Shown: in pieces, positions 27,944 through 36,907 of the stretch
How positions within the stretch are numbered: the stretch's first letter is position 1
How the letters are laid out: each line of letters begins with the position of its first letter
Source of the DNA: Brevibacillus brevis
Lineage (GTDB): Bacteria; Bacillota; Bacilli; Brevibacillales; Brevibacillaceae
Direction of reading: 5' to 3'
Length of the DNA stretch: 64,000 nt
Assembly (NCBI RefSeq): GCF_001039275.2
Contig: NZ_CP030117.1
Span: forward strand, 1,323,501 to 1,387,500
Made by a program: the position numbers and the translations under genes
Notes under the pieces: generated by a model
What the model saw: only the letters and a program-made list of their open reading frames with translations
What the model was told of the DNA's origin: nothing
The model's database searches: none

Positions 27944-28891
27944 ATGGATCATTTCAAGACCATTTTGAGACACCAGTATGATATAGAGGCTGTTGATGTT
28001 ATTCCTCAGCAAGGAGGATGGTCGGCGCTTGCTTATAAAGTCAACAGCGACCAGCATTCCTATTTCTTGAAGGTCTATGAAAAAAGCAGAGCATCTACGC
28101 CCAAGTGGACAGCGTTGATTGACAAGTATGTTCCCATTATCCAGTGGCTATCACGCGAGACCAGACTACAAGGCAAACTTCCAGTTCCACTACTGACTAG
28201 AAACGCAGCGTATAAACATGAAGACGACATGGGCATCTACCAACTGTTTGCATATATTGAGGGAAAAACCATTGGGAGCCAACCGTTAAACTCGATGCAA
28301 GTTCGCCAGCTAGCAGAAATCATAGCGGAGTTGCATTTGTACGGGGAAGAAATACCGGTTAGTACGTCTGCAATCAAGGAAGACTTCCTCATTCCATTTG
28401 CCGAGCAGTTTAGAGAAATGCTGAATGACGATATCCATCGTCTGCCTGATGATGTGAATGAAATCGTCAAACCTTTTGCCAATATACTGGCTACCCGCAT
28501 GAATGATTTGGAGATGATTGCCGAGGAATTGCGAGGCAGTGAGGTTATAATGAAGCTTTGCCATACAGACATTCACAACTGGAACCTGATGCAATCTGGT
28601 CAAGAGCTCATTCTCATAGATTGGGAAGGGTTGAAGCTGGCACCGGTAGAAGCCGATCTGATGTTCTTGGTAGATCAGCCTTTTTTGGAGGAGTTTATGG
28701 CTACCTATCGGAAGACACATACAAATTATGTGGTCAATCGACGAGCGCTGGAATTCTATCAAATCCGGCGTAGGCTGGAAGATATATGTGAACTGTTAGA
28801 GCAGCTTTTGTTTGATGAGCAAGAGGAGAAGGATCGAGTAGAGACGATCGGGCATTTGAAAGGGGAATTGAGTAAGTTGATAGGAGGTTAA
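27944..28891 (+). CDS. Aminoglycoside-phosphotransferase-fold kinase
   Basis: A 315-residue APH/choline-kinase-fold protein: an N-terminal ATP lobe (residues 20-110, with YFLKVYEKS supplying the Lys), the Brenner catalytic motif LCHTDIHNWNLM (about 204-215) and the metal-binding ILIDWEGLKLAPVEADL (about 223-239). The layout is like spectinomycin-type phosphotransferases, but a resistance role cannot be assumed; many relatives phosphorylate metabolites. GAAAGGAG precedes ATG. The next gene starts 1 base after its stop, so they are translationally coupled. Confidence 0.88.
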   Translation: MDHFKTILRHQYDIEAVDVIPQQGGWSALAYKVNSDQHSYFLKVYEKSRASTPKWTALIDKYVPIIQWLSRETRLQGKLPVPLLTRNAAYKHEDDMGIYQLFAYIEGKTIGSQPLNSMQVRQLAEIIAELHLYGEEIPVSTSAIKEDFLIPFAEQFREMLNDDIHRLPDDVNEIVKPFANILATRMNDLEMIAEELRGSEVIMKLCHTDIHNWNLMQSGQELILIDWEGLKLAPVEADLMFLVDQPFLEEFMATYRKTHTNYVVNRRALEFYQIRRRLEDICELLEQLLFDEQEEKDRVETIGHLKGELSKLIGG

Positions 28892-28892
28892 C

Positions 28893-29330
28893 ATGATCGA
28901 GGTTGCTTACCTGAAAGGGTTATTCCTAAATAGAAGGGAAGATCTACATCTCAGATTGGGTGATATTGGTGATTTGCTCGAGTATGGAAATCCTAATCGG
29001 AATGACGTTATAACATTTACAAAGTATGCCCTAGAACTTGCGATTGCAGAAGAAAACTTTGATATAAAGGAAAGTTTGTTTTATCTACTCATGAATGCAG
29101 TAACATTTCAAGGAGTCGCAAGAAATGTAGAATGGGATCCATTAGCAGATGTTCTGCCAACACTAGACGACGCTATCCTTGACTATGCATTAACTATCCT
29201 CGGGTGTTCAAAAAACCGAAAATTTATAAAAGTAATTGAGCCGTACTTACAATCTCCGAACGATTCTATTAGGGAAACTGCGGAGGAAGCATTGGAGGAA
29301 ATCAATGATAACGTAGAAGGATCTTCATAA
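28893..29330 (+). CDS. Small HEAT-like protein of unknown function
   Basis: The 145-residue protein is all-helical, with repeat-like helix pairs (DDAILDYALTILGCSKNRKF; YLQSPNDSIRETAEEALEEI), as in small HEAT-type or immunity-type proteins. No catalytic motif or signal peptide. Its ATG lies 1 base after the stop of the APH-type gene, and the AGGAGG site is inside that gene's last codons, so the two are made together. The AT-rich codon use differs from the next operon, perhaps hinting at acquired DNA. Confidence 0.75.
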   Translation: MIEVAYLKGLFLNRREDLHLRLGDIGDLLEYGNPNRNDVITFTKYALELAIAEENFDIKESLFYLLMNAVTFQGVARNVEWDPLADVLPTLDDAILDYALTILGCSKNRKFIKVIEPYLQSPNDSIRETAEEALEEINDNVEGSS

Positions 29331-29347
29331 GGAAATCAGCGAAGTAG

Positions 29348-29461
29348 ACGAGTAAATCTGAACCTAAAATCGAACAGCTCTTGAGAGAAGCTGGCTTTAC
29401 GAATATAGGCAGGTTTCATTCTACGGGACTTTTTGGGGGATGGATTTGCCATGTGGAATGA
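29348..29461 (+). pseudogene. C-terminal remnant of a class I methyltransferase
   Basis: An open stretch without a start reads KIEQLLREAGFTNIGRFHS followed by TGLFGGWICHVE and stop, matching the last two strands of SAM-dependent class I methyltransferases. It is preceded in frame by a stop at 29345 and nothing upstream resembles the rest. It is probably what remains after deletion of a methyltransferase gene; the terminator behind it may have served that gene. Confidence 0.65.
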
Positions 29462-29463
29462 AT

Positions 29464-29514
29464 GGCGGCGGCAGTCTTGGACTTTATTTCGGGGTCCGTG
29501 GTTGCCGCCTTTTC
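29464..29514 (+). terminator. Terminator after the APH/HEAT pair and remnant
   Basis: GGCGGCA pairs with TGCCGCC with an inner GGAC/GTCC stem, followed by TTTT. Confidence 0.75.
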
Positions 29515-29598
29515 AAAATAGACAGACTATTATACAATTAAGGACATAACCGTTAATCAACCGATATTGGCTCTGCATAGAAGGAGGAGTGGCGCGTC

Positions 29599-30822
29599 AT
29601 GATCAATTCGGATCGATTGTGGGATCGATTGGGACAGCTTGGCAACATTGGGAAGCAAGAAGCGGGCGGCATCACGCGGTTGTCTTTTACGCCTGAGGAA
29701 CGTGCGGCAAAAGATCTCGTCACAGGCTTTATGAAGGAAGCGGGTCTCTCCGTTCGCGAAGATGAGGTTGGGAACTTGATTGGGCGAAAAGAAGGGAAAA
29801 ATCCGGCCGCTCCTGTCGTTTTGGTTGGCTCGCATATCGACTCTGTACCAAATGGCGGCGATTATGACGGCCCACTTGGCGTACTGGCTGGCGTAGAAGT
29901 TTTACAGACGATGCAGGAACTTGGGATCGAAACAGAGCATTCGATCGAAGTGATCGCGTTCACGGATGAAGAAGGAACGCGTTTTGGTTACGGGATGATC
30001 GGGAGTCGTGGTATCGCGGGTCTGATCAAGCGGGATGAGCTGGAACAAGCAGACAAGAATGGGGTCTCGATTGCCGAAGCAATGCGGCAAACGGGGCTTG
30101 ATCCGGACCGCACCAGTCTCGCCGCGAGAACTCCTGGAAGTGTGAAGGCATATGTGGAGCTACATATCGAGCAAGGCAAGGTACTGGAGAGCCGCGGGCT
30201 ATCTGTTGGGATCGTGACAGGCGTGGCGGGCCCACTCTGGTTAAATTTCGTGCTAGAGGGAGAAGCCGGTCATGCCGGGGCAACGCCGATGAATTTGCGC
30301 CGTGATCCGATGGCAGCAGCCGCTCAGGTGATGCTCGCCATTGAGGAAGAAGCCGGACGGACAGGAACCAGTGTAGGGACGGTTGGAAGGCTGCAAGCAT
30401 TCCCAGGCGGAGTGAACGTCATCCCTGGACGAGTCGAGTTTTCTCTTGATTTGCGTGACGTGGACGAAGCGATCCGCGATGAAGTGGAACAGCGCATTTA
30501 CGAACGGGCAAAAGCGATTTGTGCCCAGCGCAATGTGAGGTTGAAAGTAGAGCTGCTGCAACGCATAGCTCCTGCTGTATGCTCGGATGATATCCAGAAT
30601 GCAGTAGCCGAAGCGTGTGAGGCAGAAGGCTTGGAAGCATTTAGACTGCCGAGTGGGGCAGGGCATGATTGCATGCAGCTAGTTGAGCTGTGCCCGGTTG
30701 GCATGATTTTCGCTCGATCCAAGGATGGCATTAGTCACAACCCGGCAGAATTCACGACAAAAGAGGATTGTGCGAACGGAGCGCAAGTACTGTACCGCAC
30801 CGTTTTATCCTTAGCAAAATAG
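29599..30822 (+). CDS. M20-family Zn-dependent amidohydrolase (allantoate/N-carbamoyl amino acid type)
   Basis: A 407-residue protein of the AllC/HyuC branch: metal ligands in [15 protein letters not shown] (about residues 75-89), [10 protein letters not shown] (about 116), HIEQGKVLE (about 190), and a dimerisation domain with [17 protein letters not shown]. Relatives hydrolyse allantoate, ureidoglycine, N-carbamoyl-L-amino acids or beta-ureidopropionate using two metal ions. The exact substrate is not readable. AGGAGG precedes ATG. A second M20 hydrolase follows after 50 bases, probably in the same operon. Confidence 0.9.
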   Translation: MINSDRLWDRLGQLGNIGKQEAGGITRLSFTPEERAAKDLVTGFMKEAGLSVREDEVGNLIGRKEGKNPAAPVVLVGSHIDSVPNGGDYDGPLGVLAGVEVLQTMQELGIETEHSIEVIAFTDEEGTRFGYGMIGSRGIAGLIKRDELEQADKNGVSIAEAMRQTGLDPDRTSLAARTPGSVKAYVELHIEQGKVLESRGLSVGIVTGVAGPLWLNFVLEGEAGHAGATPMNLRRDPMAAAAQVMLAIEEEAGRTGTSVGTVGRLQAFPGGVNVIPGRVEFSLDLRDVDEAIRDEVEQRIYERAKAICAQRNVRLKVELLQRIAPAVCSDDIQNAVAEACEAEGLEAFRLPSGAGHDCMQLVELCPVGMIFARSKDGISHNPAEFTTKEDCANGAQVLYRTVLSLAK

Positions 30823-30872
30823 GCATAAGAGATAGTAAGTGGGGGAGCCACGTAAATCAGGAGGAGAGCGGC

Positions 30873-32057
30873 ATGACAGCAACGGCGGTGGTAACGCTTA
30901 ATAAGGCGGTCGAAGAAATCAAGGATCAGGTAATCGCGTGGAGACGTTATTTGCACGAGAACCCTGAATTATCCTTCCATGAAGAAAAAACAGCACAGTT
31001 TGTGTATGAGACACTGCTTACCTTTGGGAACCTGGAAGTGTCCAGACCGACGAAAAACAGTGTAATGGCCAGACTGATTGGTTCCGAGCCTGGGAAAGTG
31101 CTCGCCATGCGCGCTGACATGGATGCATTGCCGATTACAGAAGAGAATACGTTTGAATTCGTATCGAAAAATCCGGGCGTTATGCATGCGTGCGGACACG
31201 ACGGACATACTTCCATGCTGCTCGGAACGGCAAAGCTGCTGTCCGGGATGAAGGATCAGATCAAGGGAGAGGTTCGTTTCTTCTTCCAGCACGCAGAGGA
31301 AGTATACCCAGGCGGAGCGGAGGAAATGGTACAGGCAGGCGTCATGGACGGCGTAGACATGGTGATTGGTACACATCTGTGGTCGACGATGGAGTTTGGG
31401 ACAGTGGGTATCTGCCCAGGTCCAATGATGGCAGCGCCTGATACATTCTGGATCACCGTTCTTGGAAAAGGCGGACATGCGGCGCTCCCGCATGAAACGA
31501 TCGACAGCATCGCGATTGCGGCTCAAGTGGTGACTAATCTCCAGCACGTCGTATCCCGCAATGCCGATCCGCTCGATAATCTGGTTCTCTCTGTCACACA
31601 ATTTGTGGGAGGAACGACACATAATGTCATTCCGGGTGCTGTAGAGATTTGCGGGACAGTCCGCAGCTTTGACAAAAATCTGCGCGAGTCCGTTCCGGGA
31701 CTCATGGAACGCGTGATCAAAGGCATTACAGAAGCACACGGCGCGGGGTACAAGTTCAAGTACGAATTTGGTTATCGCCCGGTTATCAACGATGCCGAAG
31801 TGACGAAGTTGATGGAAGAGGTCGTGGAAGAATCACTGGGAGCAGAGTGGGTAGAGCATATGCGTCCAACCATGGGTGGCGAGGATTTCTCCGCCTTCCA
31901 GCAAAAAGCACCAGGCTGCTTCTTCTATGTCGCTGCCGGAAACAAAGAAAAAGGCATCACATATCCGCACCACCATCCACGCTTTACGATCGACGAGGAT
32001 GCGCTCGAAGTTGGCGTAAAAATGTTCGTCAACGCAGCAAGAAAAATCGTGATGTAA
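30873..32057 (+). CDS. M20-family amidohydrolase (N-acyl amino acid/hippurate type)
   Basis: A 394-residue M20D-type protein: WRRYLHENPELSFHE at the N-terminus, MRADMDALPI (about residue 73), HACGHDGHTSMLLG (about 100), HAEEVYPGGA, and the C-terminal MGGEDFSAFQ metal-ligand region. Such enzymes remove acyl groups from amino acids (hippurate, N-acetyl-cysteine, indole-acetyl amino acids). ATG 30873 follows AGGAGG. It lies behind the AllC-like gene, suggesting joint use of acylated or carbamoylated nitrogen compounds. No signal peptide. Confidence 0.9.
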   Translation: MTATAVVTLNKAVEEIKDQVIAWRRYLHENPELSFHEEKTAQFVYETLLTFGNLEVSRPTKNSVMARLIGSEPGKVLAMRADMDALPITEENTFEFVSKNPGVMHACGHDGHTSMLLGTAKLLSGMKDQIKGEVRFFFQHAEEVYPGGAEEMVQAGVMDGVDMVIGTHLWSTMEFGTVGICPGPMMAAPDTFWITVLGKGGHAALPHETIDSIAIAAQVVTNLQHVVSRNADPLDNLVLSVTQFVGGTTHNVIPGAVEICGTVRSFDKNLRESVPGLMERVIKGITEAHGAGYKFKYEFGYRPVINDAEVTKLMEEVVEESLGAEWVEHMRPTMGGEDFSAFQQKAPGCFFYVAAGNKEKGITYPHHHPRFTIDEDALEVGVKMFVNAARKIVM

Positions 32058-32075
32058 CCAGAGTGGCACACATGC

Positions 32076-32116
32076 AAAAAGAGCTTCCAGTCAAGAGAGA
32101 CGGGAAGCTCTTTTTG
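32076..32116. terminator. Bidirectional terminator
   Basis: AAAAAGAGCTTCC pairs with GGAAGCTCTTTTT. T-runs on both strands can end the M20 operon and the convergent DinB-like gene. Confidence 0.9.
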
Positions 32117-32140
32117 GTGTGCGAAAGGCGGTATCAGACC

Positions 32141-32611
32141 TTAGTGGGTGAGCTCTTTTTCTTTGGTGTGAAATGATTTTTGAATCTGCGAAATTTGTCC
32201 GGCATGGATACCCGTGTGATACATGAGGCGACCCAATGCTTCTAATGGAGTAGAAGACCCCAATGGCGTTTCAACGGGCTTGTGCCAAGCGCCCTCAGGT
32301 AAGTCACGCATCGCATCGATCAAGTGTTGGTTGGAAGCGGTCATAAAATCAGCGAGCTCTTGCACGTTGGTAAAGGCAACTTTGGTTCCGGCAGGACCGT
32401 TTTTCGTCAACAGCTCTACGTCCGCTGGGATGCTCCGACCGAAAAACCATTCGGCAAACATGTACTCGACCTCAGCGCTATGGCGCAGCATATACCCGAT
32501 GGAGACTGCATTCATGCTCAAACGCAAATCTTGTTCGGGCAAGTTTTTCGCAGTCTTGTGAAAACGTTCCTGGATGGTGAGCCAAAGTGTCAATGCGGTT
32601 GAATAGGTCAT
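32141..32611 (-). CDS. DinB-like (YfiT-type) protein
   Basis: A 156-residue four-helix-bundle protein of the DinB/YfiT superfamily. Likely metal-binding histidines are in RHSAEVEY (about residue 44) and HTGIHAGQ (about 133-140). Some relatives are thiol-dependent transferases (bacillithiol, mycothiol); the substrate here is unknown. GGAGGGG precedes ATG. It follows the heme-type operon on the same strand but is separated by hairpins, so may be partly independent. Confidence 0.82.
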   Translation of the reverse strand: MTYSTALTLWLTIQERFHKTAKNLPEQDLRLSMNAVSIGYMLRHSAEVEYMFAEWFFGRSIPADVELLTKNGPAGTKVAFTNVQELADFMTASNQHLIDAMRDLPEGAWHKPVETPLGSSTPLEALGRLMYHTGIHAGQISQIQKSFHTKEKELTH

Positions 32612-32632
32612 GAAAGATGCCCCTCCGTTAAG

Positions 32633-32710
32633 TGAAAAACGTCTCGACGTTTTTCATAGAAATTGGATGTGACCGCTTGCGGTCAGACAAACCGGTCAAG
32701 ATCGGTTTGT
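32633..32710 (-). terminator. Three successive hairpins between hugZ-like and dinB-like genes
   Basis: Perfect inverted repeats: CAAACCG/CGGTTTG (32688-32709), GACCG/CGGTC (32671-32684), and TGAAAAACGT/ACGTTTTTCA (32633-32656). On the minus strand the last ends in TTTTTC and could terminate or attenuate the upstream operon. The first overlaps the end of the hugZ-like frame. Confidence 0.55.
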
Positions 32711-33205
32711 TGATGTGTGACCATCTCGGTTAACGTGGACAAATTTATCGGCTGTCAGGTCAATGTCGTAAGCCTGACCGAACCCAGCTACATAGCGTCC
32801 CTCTGATGGTGTCAATTCGAACAAGGAAAAATCAAGGCCGCGCAGCATATCCATCATGCTTTTTCCAAATGACTGTGCAAACAGCTCGAAAATCTCATCG
32901 TAACCGGCGTTACCCAAATTCAGGGCTGAACACACGAAGCGAGCGCGTTGGCGAGCAAATAGATTGGTGGCTTTCGACTCGTCTTCAATGAGCATGACAT
33001 CGACTGCTGGATTTTCTTCCATGTAGCGATAGTGATTCGCAATTTTACTAATGTAGATGTAGAACTTTCCATCGTATTTGACGAACGGGGCGTAGGAGAG
33101 AAACGGTTTTCCATGCTCGTCGATCGTGCTCAACATGAGTGTCTTCATGTTCGCAGCAAACGATTGGTACTGGACCTTCATCGCTTCCTTATCCATCGCT
33201 TTCAT
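32696..33205 (-). CDS. HugZ-like heme-utilisation / FMN-binding split-barrel protein
   Basis: A 169-residue protein of the pyridoxamine-phosphate-oxidase-like split-barrel fold, HugZ branch: MLSTIDEHGKPFLSYAPFV (residues 23-41), FYIYISKIANHYRYMEENP, and the C-terminal GRYVAGFGQAYDI segment. HugZ proteins bind heme and open the ring to release iron. The gene is last in an operon with a ferric/heme-type ABC transporter, which supports intracellular heme degradation. A plain flavin reductase is the alternative. GTGAGGTG lies before the ATG. Confidence 0.85.
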   Translation of the reverse strand: MKAMDKEAMKVQYQSFAANMKTLMLSTIDEHGKPFLSYAPFVKYDGKFYIYISKIANHYRYMEENPAVDVMLIEDESKATNLFARQRARFVCSALNLGNAGYDEIFELFAQSFGKSMMDMLRGLDFSLFELTPSEGRYVAGFGQAYDIDLTADKFVHVNRDGHTSTNRS

Positions 33206-33222
33206 ACGAGCACCTCACTTGT

Positions 33223-34002
33223 TTAATTTGCTTTTTTCAAAATGTGAATCCGCGGGCTACCGCTGTCTGACGTGTACTGAATCTCGGTTTCGACACCGTA
33301 CACGCTTCGAATCATCTCCATCGTTAGCACATCTTGAGGTTTTCCGAAAACACGCAGGCCTCCGTCTTTGATCACACAAATTTTATCGCTGTAGGCGCTG
33401 GCGTGATTCAAATCATGCAGCACCATGACAACCGTCAGCTTCAAATCATGATTCAGCTTACGAACGAGCTCAAGCACATCCAGTTGATGGGCGATGTCCA
33501 AATAGGTAGTTGGCTCATCAAGTAACAAGATTTTCGGTTTTTGAGCCAAAGCCATCGTGATCCAGGCACGCTGTGCTTCCCCGCCAGACAGAGAGACGAG
33601 GTAGCGGTCCTTGTAGCTGAGCATACCGGTTTGTTCCAAAGCCCACGTGACGATCTCATAGTCTTCGCCACTCAGGCGCTCAAACCATTTTTTATGGGGA
33701 ACGCGGCCGTATCCGACTAGCTCTCCTACGGTTACGTCTGACGGGCACGTGTTGGATTGGCAAAGCATGCACATGATGCGAGAGATTTGCTTCATACTCA
33801 GGCTGTTCAATTCTTGATCCGCAATACATACACGGCCGCTTTCACAAGGAATCAGCCGTGAAATCGCTTTGAGAATCGATGATTTTCCTGAACCATTTGG
33901 ACCAATGATCGAAACAACCTCTCCTTCTTGGATATCGAGAGAAAAGTCATGGACGATTGTACGTGAACCGTAGCTGATGTTCAACGATTGCACCTGTAAC
34001 AT
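33223..34002 (-). CDS. ABC transporter ATPase, siderophore/heme (FecE/HmuV) type
   Basis: A 259-residue ATPase: Walker A GPNGSGKSS (residues 34-42), signature VSLSGGEAQRAW (about 137), Walker B ILLLDEPTTYLD (about 157) and the switch His in VMVLHDLNHAS. It should power uptake of iron-siderophore or heme with the neighbouring permease. Its ATG sits 1 base after the permease stop, so translation is coupled; the HugZ-like gene follows after 17 bases. Confidence 0.95.
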   Translation of the reverse strand: MLQVQSLNISYGSRTIVHDFSLDIQEGEVVSIIGPNGSGKSSILKAISRLIPCESGRVCIADQELNSLSMKQISRIMCMLCQSNTCPSDVTVGELVGYGRVPHKKWFERLSGEDYEIVTWALEQTGMLSYKDRYLVSLSGGEAQRAWITMALAQKPKILLLDEPTTYLDIAHQLDVLELVRKLNHDLKLTVVMVLHDLNHASAYSDKICVIKDGGLRVFGKPQDVLTMEMIRSVYGVETEIQYTSDSGSPRIHILKKAN

Positions 34003-34003
34003 G

Positions 34004-34999
34004 TCACATGCCCCCTTTTCGCATCAAGTAAAGGAAATAAGGTCCTCCCACGATTGCCATCACAATCCCGGCAGGAATCTCCAAAGGAGCGAATGCCGTT
34101 CGACCAAACGTATCGGCCACAAGCAAGACAAGAGAGCCAAGCACGAGGCTAAATGGCAAGCCCAGACGGTAATCAGAGCCGACGAGCATGCGAGCCATGT
34201 GCGGCACGACTAGTCCGATAAACCCAACAAGGCCGACAGTCGATACAGAAACGGCTGCCAGATAGACCGCGATGATCGAAAGAGAGAGGCGCAAGCGATG
34301 CAAGTTCTGCCCTAAATTGTGAGCGACTTGTTCTCCAAGGCGTAAAATGTTTGCCTGCCTGATCGATAACAGCGCTGCGATCCACCCGACGATCGAGTAG
34401 GGAAGCATCATCATGACATCGCCCATGCCTTTTCCAGACAGACTGCCATTCATCCATTGCAGCGCACCAGGCAGCTTGTCACTGTACAGGATGGACCATA
34501 ACCCGATTGCTCCACCGAAGACAGCGTTGACGGCAACCCCCGATAATATAATGCGCACAGGTGTTAATCCGCCCTGTTTTTTCCAAGCCATGGAGTAGAC
34601 CATGCCTGCGGCTACTCCGCCGCCAATGATGGCAGCTAAGGGTATCAAGTAAGAATAGTCGGGCACGACCAGCATGATGAACAACACCGTAACGGCTGCC
34701 CCGCTGGATACCCCCGTCAAACCTGGATCGGCAAGCGGATTTTGCATGACTGCTTGCAGCAGGGCACCCGATGCAGCGAGATTGGCCCCAATCAATAGAG
34801 CAAGAAAAACACGCGGAATCCGGATATCCCACAGGATGGTTTGACTTGCGGCATCGCCGTGTCCGAGGATGGTTTCTATTGTTTCGGCAAGCGTGAGGCG
34901 TACGCTCCCCAGACCAATGGAGAGCAGTACAGCTACACCGAGCATGATGCAAGCTGTCACCAAGAGAGCTGCTTTCCTGTTCGGAATGTGCTGGGTCAC
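34004..34999 (-). CDS. FecCD-family ABC permease (siderophore/heme)
   Basis: A 331-residue permease with about 10 membrane helices and FecCD marks: RIPRVFLALLIGANLAASGA, QAVMQNPLADPGLTGVSSGA, and GLVGFIGLVVPHMAR (the coupling region). It probably works as a homodimer, since only one permease gene is present. The start is GTG with AAGGAG upstream. It follows the binding-protein gene by 12 bases in a four-gene operon preceded by Fur-box-like sequences. Confidence 0.95.
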   Translation of the reverse strand: MTQHIPNRKAALLVTACIMLGVAVLLSIGLGSVRLTLAETIETILGHGDAASQTILWDIRIPRVFLALLIGANLAASGALLQAVMQNPLADPGLTGVSSGAAVTVLFIMLVVPDYSYLIPLAAIIGGGVAAGMVYSMAWKKQGGLTPVRIILSGVAVNAVFGGAIGLWSILYSDKLPGALQWMNGSLSGKGMGDVMMMLPYSIVGWIAALLSIRQANILRLGEQVAHNLGQNLHRLRLSLSIIAVYLAAVSVSTVGLVGFIGLVVPHMARMLVGSDYRLGLPFSLVLGSLVLLVADTFGRTAFAPLEIPAGIVMAIVGGPYFLYLMRKGGM

Positions 35000-35011
35000 A
35001 GAAAAAACTCC

Positions 35012-36007
35012 TTAATCGTTATACAGGATGTTTGCGAGCTCCTCGTAGGCAGCCGGAACTTTTACCAGTGAGGCGATCCCGAATGTGCTGTAATCGAGTG
35101 CTTTCATTTTGCCATTTTTGAATGCGCTCAGCTTTTCCCATGCGCCGTTTTTCTTCACGTCTTCTTCGAACTTTTTGGTCACTGCGCTCGGATCGCCATG
35201 CGCTACCAGTAAAATGACATCGGGATTGGCAGCTACGATCGATTCCATGTTGAGCGGCACGTATGTTTCGGTTTGTTTCAGAACATCGGAAGCGACGTTG
35301 GATGCGCCGAGATTACGGGCAAGGCTTCCGACAAATGTATTTTCATTCATGACCATAAGGGCTTCGGCAGAACCGAACAAGAACAATACTTTGGGGGCGG
35401 GCTTCCCTTTGGTTGCGTCTATAATCGTTTGTTCTTTTTCCATGATGGATTGGAGAAACGCTGTTGCTTTCTCTTCCTGCTTGAACAGGCGTCCGAGTGC
35501 GACAGTAGACAGTTTGAGCTCGTCGATTGAGTCTACAGGCAAGTACGCGGTAGGCAGTGCTGCGGGTTTTAATTTTTTATCGATGCTCGCTTGGATTGAG
35601 GTAGGACCGAGAATCACGTCAGGCTGAAGCTTCGCGACCTGCTCCAAATCAGGCTGGTGAGAAGTGCCGATACGCGGAACATTGTCAAGGGAGGCTGGCA
35701 GCTTGCTGCTTGTCGTCGGTACGCCTACCGGAGTGACACCCAGTTCGTTCAGTAACTCGGTAATCGCTACGGAAACGGTCACGACTTTTGTAGGTGGCTG
35801 GGCTTTGAATTGGGTGAGTAGATCTTCTACCTTCTTTTCATCTACGCTGATTGTATGGACGGCTTGTTTGCTTGATGTCGACGAGTCCGACTGTGAGCTG
35901 CTAGCAGCTTGTTGTGTGACAGCTTCAGGGGACGCGGAATTGCTGCATCCAACTACACCTGTCAATAGCAAAGCAATCATCCCGGTTTTCCATCCTGCAT
36001 GTTTCAA
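35012..36007 (-). CDS. ABC substrate-binding lipoprotein, siderophore/heme type
   Basis: A 331-residue lipoprotein: signal with lipobox LTGVVGC (Cys21), a Ser/Thr/Gln-rich linker (to about 50), then a PF01497-type periplasmic-binding fold (VVTVSVAITELLNELGVTPVGVP, EQVAKLQPDVILGP, AANPDVILLVAHG). It should capture iron complexes or heme outside the membrane; the HugZ-like gene favours heme, as in IsdE/HmuT systems. The start is TTG 36007, fixed by AGGAGG 8 bases upstream. First gene of the operon. Confidence 0.92.
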   Translation of the reverse strand: MKHAGWKTGMIALLLTGVVGCSNSASPEAVTQQAASSSQSDSSTSSKQAVHTISVDEKKVEDLLTQFKAQPPTKVVTVSVAITELLNELGVTPVGVPTTSSKLPASLDNVPRIGTSHQPDLEQVAKLQPDVILGPTSIQASIDKKLKPAALPTAYLPVDSIDELKLSTVALGRLFKQEEKATAFLQSIMEKEQTIIDATKGKPAPKVLFLFGSAEALMVMNENTFVGSLARNLGASNVASDVLKQTETYVPLNMESIVAANPDVILLVAHGDPSAVTKKFEEDVKKNGAWEKLSAFKNGKMKALDYSTFGIASLVKVPAAYEELANILYND

Positions 36008-36031
36008 TGTACGAAGCCTCCTGAGAATTTA

Positions 36032-36095
36032 TGATAATGAGAATCAATCTCTTTTGAGTCGATTATGATTATATAGAGAATGATTACTATTATCA
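36032..36095. promoter_or_regulatory. Two Fur-box-like sites upstream of the iron/heme operon
   Basis: TGATAATGAGAATCA (36032-36046) and TGATTACTATTATCA (36081-36095) each match the 7-1-7 Fur consensus TGATAATNATTATCA with two mismatches. They lie upstream of the binding-lipoprotein gene, so iron should repress the operon. Confidence 0.78.
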
Positions 36096-36313
36096 ATAAA
36101 AAATTTCCATAGAAAAGAATGGCGAAAACAGGAGGAAAACCGGGGGAAAAAGAGGAAAGTAGAGGTGTTTTGTGCTAAGAGAGAAGGTTGCCCGGAGTAA
36201 TTGAATGGAGCGTATATCATGCGGAAGTGGCCATTTCGTAAGCGAGGCGTCCGGGCATCCCAAGTCGCTGGCTGCGAGAAAAAAGAAGGCAACAATGTAA
36301 ATCTTGCAGCCGT

Positions 36314-36907
36314 CTAGCGAATCCGAAAAAGCTTCTGCCAGATCGAAGTTTTCCGTTCAGCGTCCCTGATTTTGGCTAACTCGATTTTGGCATCCATAAT
36401 GTCATTCATTGCCTTGGTCAAGCGGCGATCACGTTCCTTCAGGTTGTTGGTAATATAGGTTTCCTGCTTTTCTACACGAGCTAGCAGCGCTAAGTAGGCG
36501 GCGTCTTGTTGCTGGACATGAGAAGCCAAGGCATGCAGCTTTTCATCCAGCTCTTCAAGGGCAGCAGTATGATTCAAAGCCGGATGTGAGGAAACAGGGG
36601 GGAATGCAACCGCAACGGCCGTTTCCTTACGAGCGGGTTCAAGGGAGCTTTGCGTAGCAACCATTTGGGCAGCTTCATCTTGCGGAATGAGTTGATCCTT
36701 TGTTAAACTATAAAACCGCTGAAGACACGTAATATCTGTCTGCCTGTACTCCCGACGATTTTGATTATCCCGCAAAAACCAGTAGCCGTGCTGTTCCAAG
36801 AGCATGCTCCACTTGCGCAAGGTGCTCGCTCCGATGCCTAACAGTCCCGCAACTTCTCTGCCACTGTATGTTCTCTCCCGTGCCAATAACTCGATAACTT
36901 CTCCCAT
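36314..36907 (-). CDS. MerR-like DNA-binding protein with coiled coil (DUF3967-like)
   Basis: A 197-residue protein. Residues 1-70 form a MerR-type winged helix (RTYSGREVAGLLGIGASTLRKW, then YRQTDITCLQRFYSL). After a linker, residues 115-185 form a coiled coil (ALEELDEKLHALASHVQQQDA; NNLKERDRRLTKAMNDIMDA), ending in the basic SIWQKLFRIR. The layout resembles RacA and DUF3967 proteins of bacilli, which bind DNA with one end and partners or membrane with the other. ATG 36907 follows AGAGGAGGGA; the frame is open upstream but lacks a better start. Divergent from the small beta-barrel gene. Confidence 0.78.
   Translation of the reverse strand: MGEVIELLARERTYSGREVAGLLGIGASTLRKWSMLLEQHGYWFLRDNQNRREYRQTDITCLQRFYSLTKDQLIPQDEAAQMVATQSSLEPARKETAVAVAFPPVSSHPALNHTAALEELDEKLHALASHVQQQDAAYLALLARVEKQETYITNNLKERDRRLTKAMNDIMDAKIELAKIRDAERKTSIWQKLFRIR

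Noticed and set aside
35109..35627. Plus-strand 172-codon frame opposite the binding-lipoprotein gene
   Set aside because: It mirrors the codon pattern of the lipoprotein gene, has no ribosome site and lies in a convincing operon on the other strand.
36044..36295. Minus-strand 83-codon frame upstream of the iron operon
   Set aside because: It has no ribosome site, overlaps the Fur-like boxes and shows no protein-like pattern.
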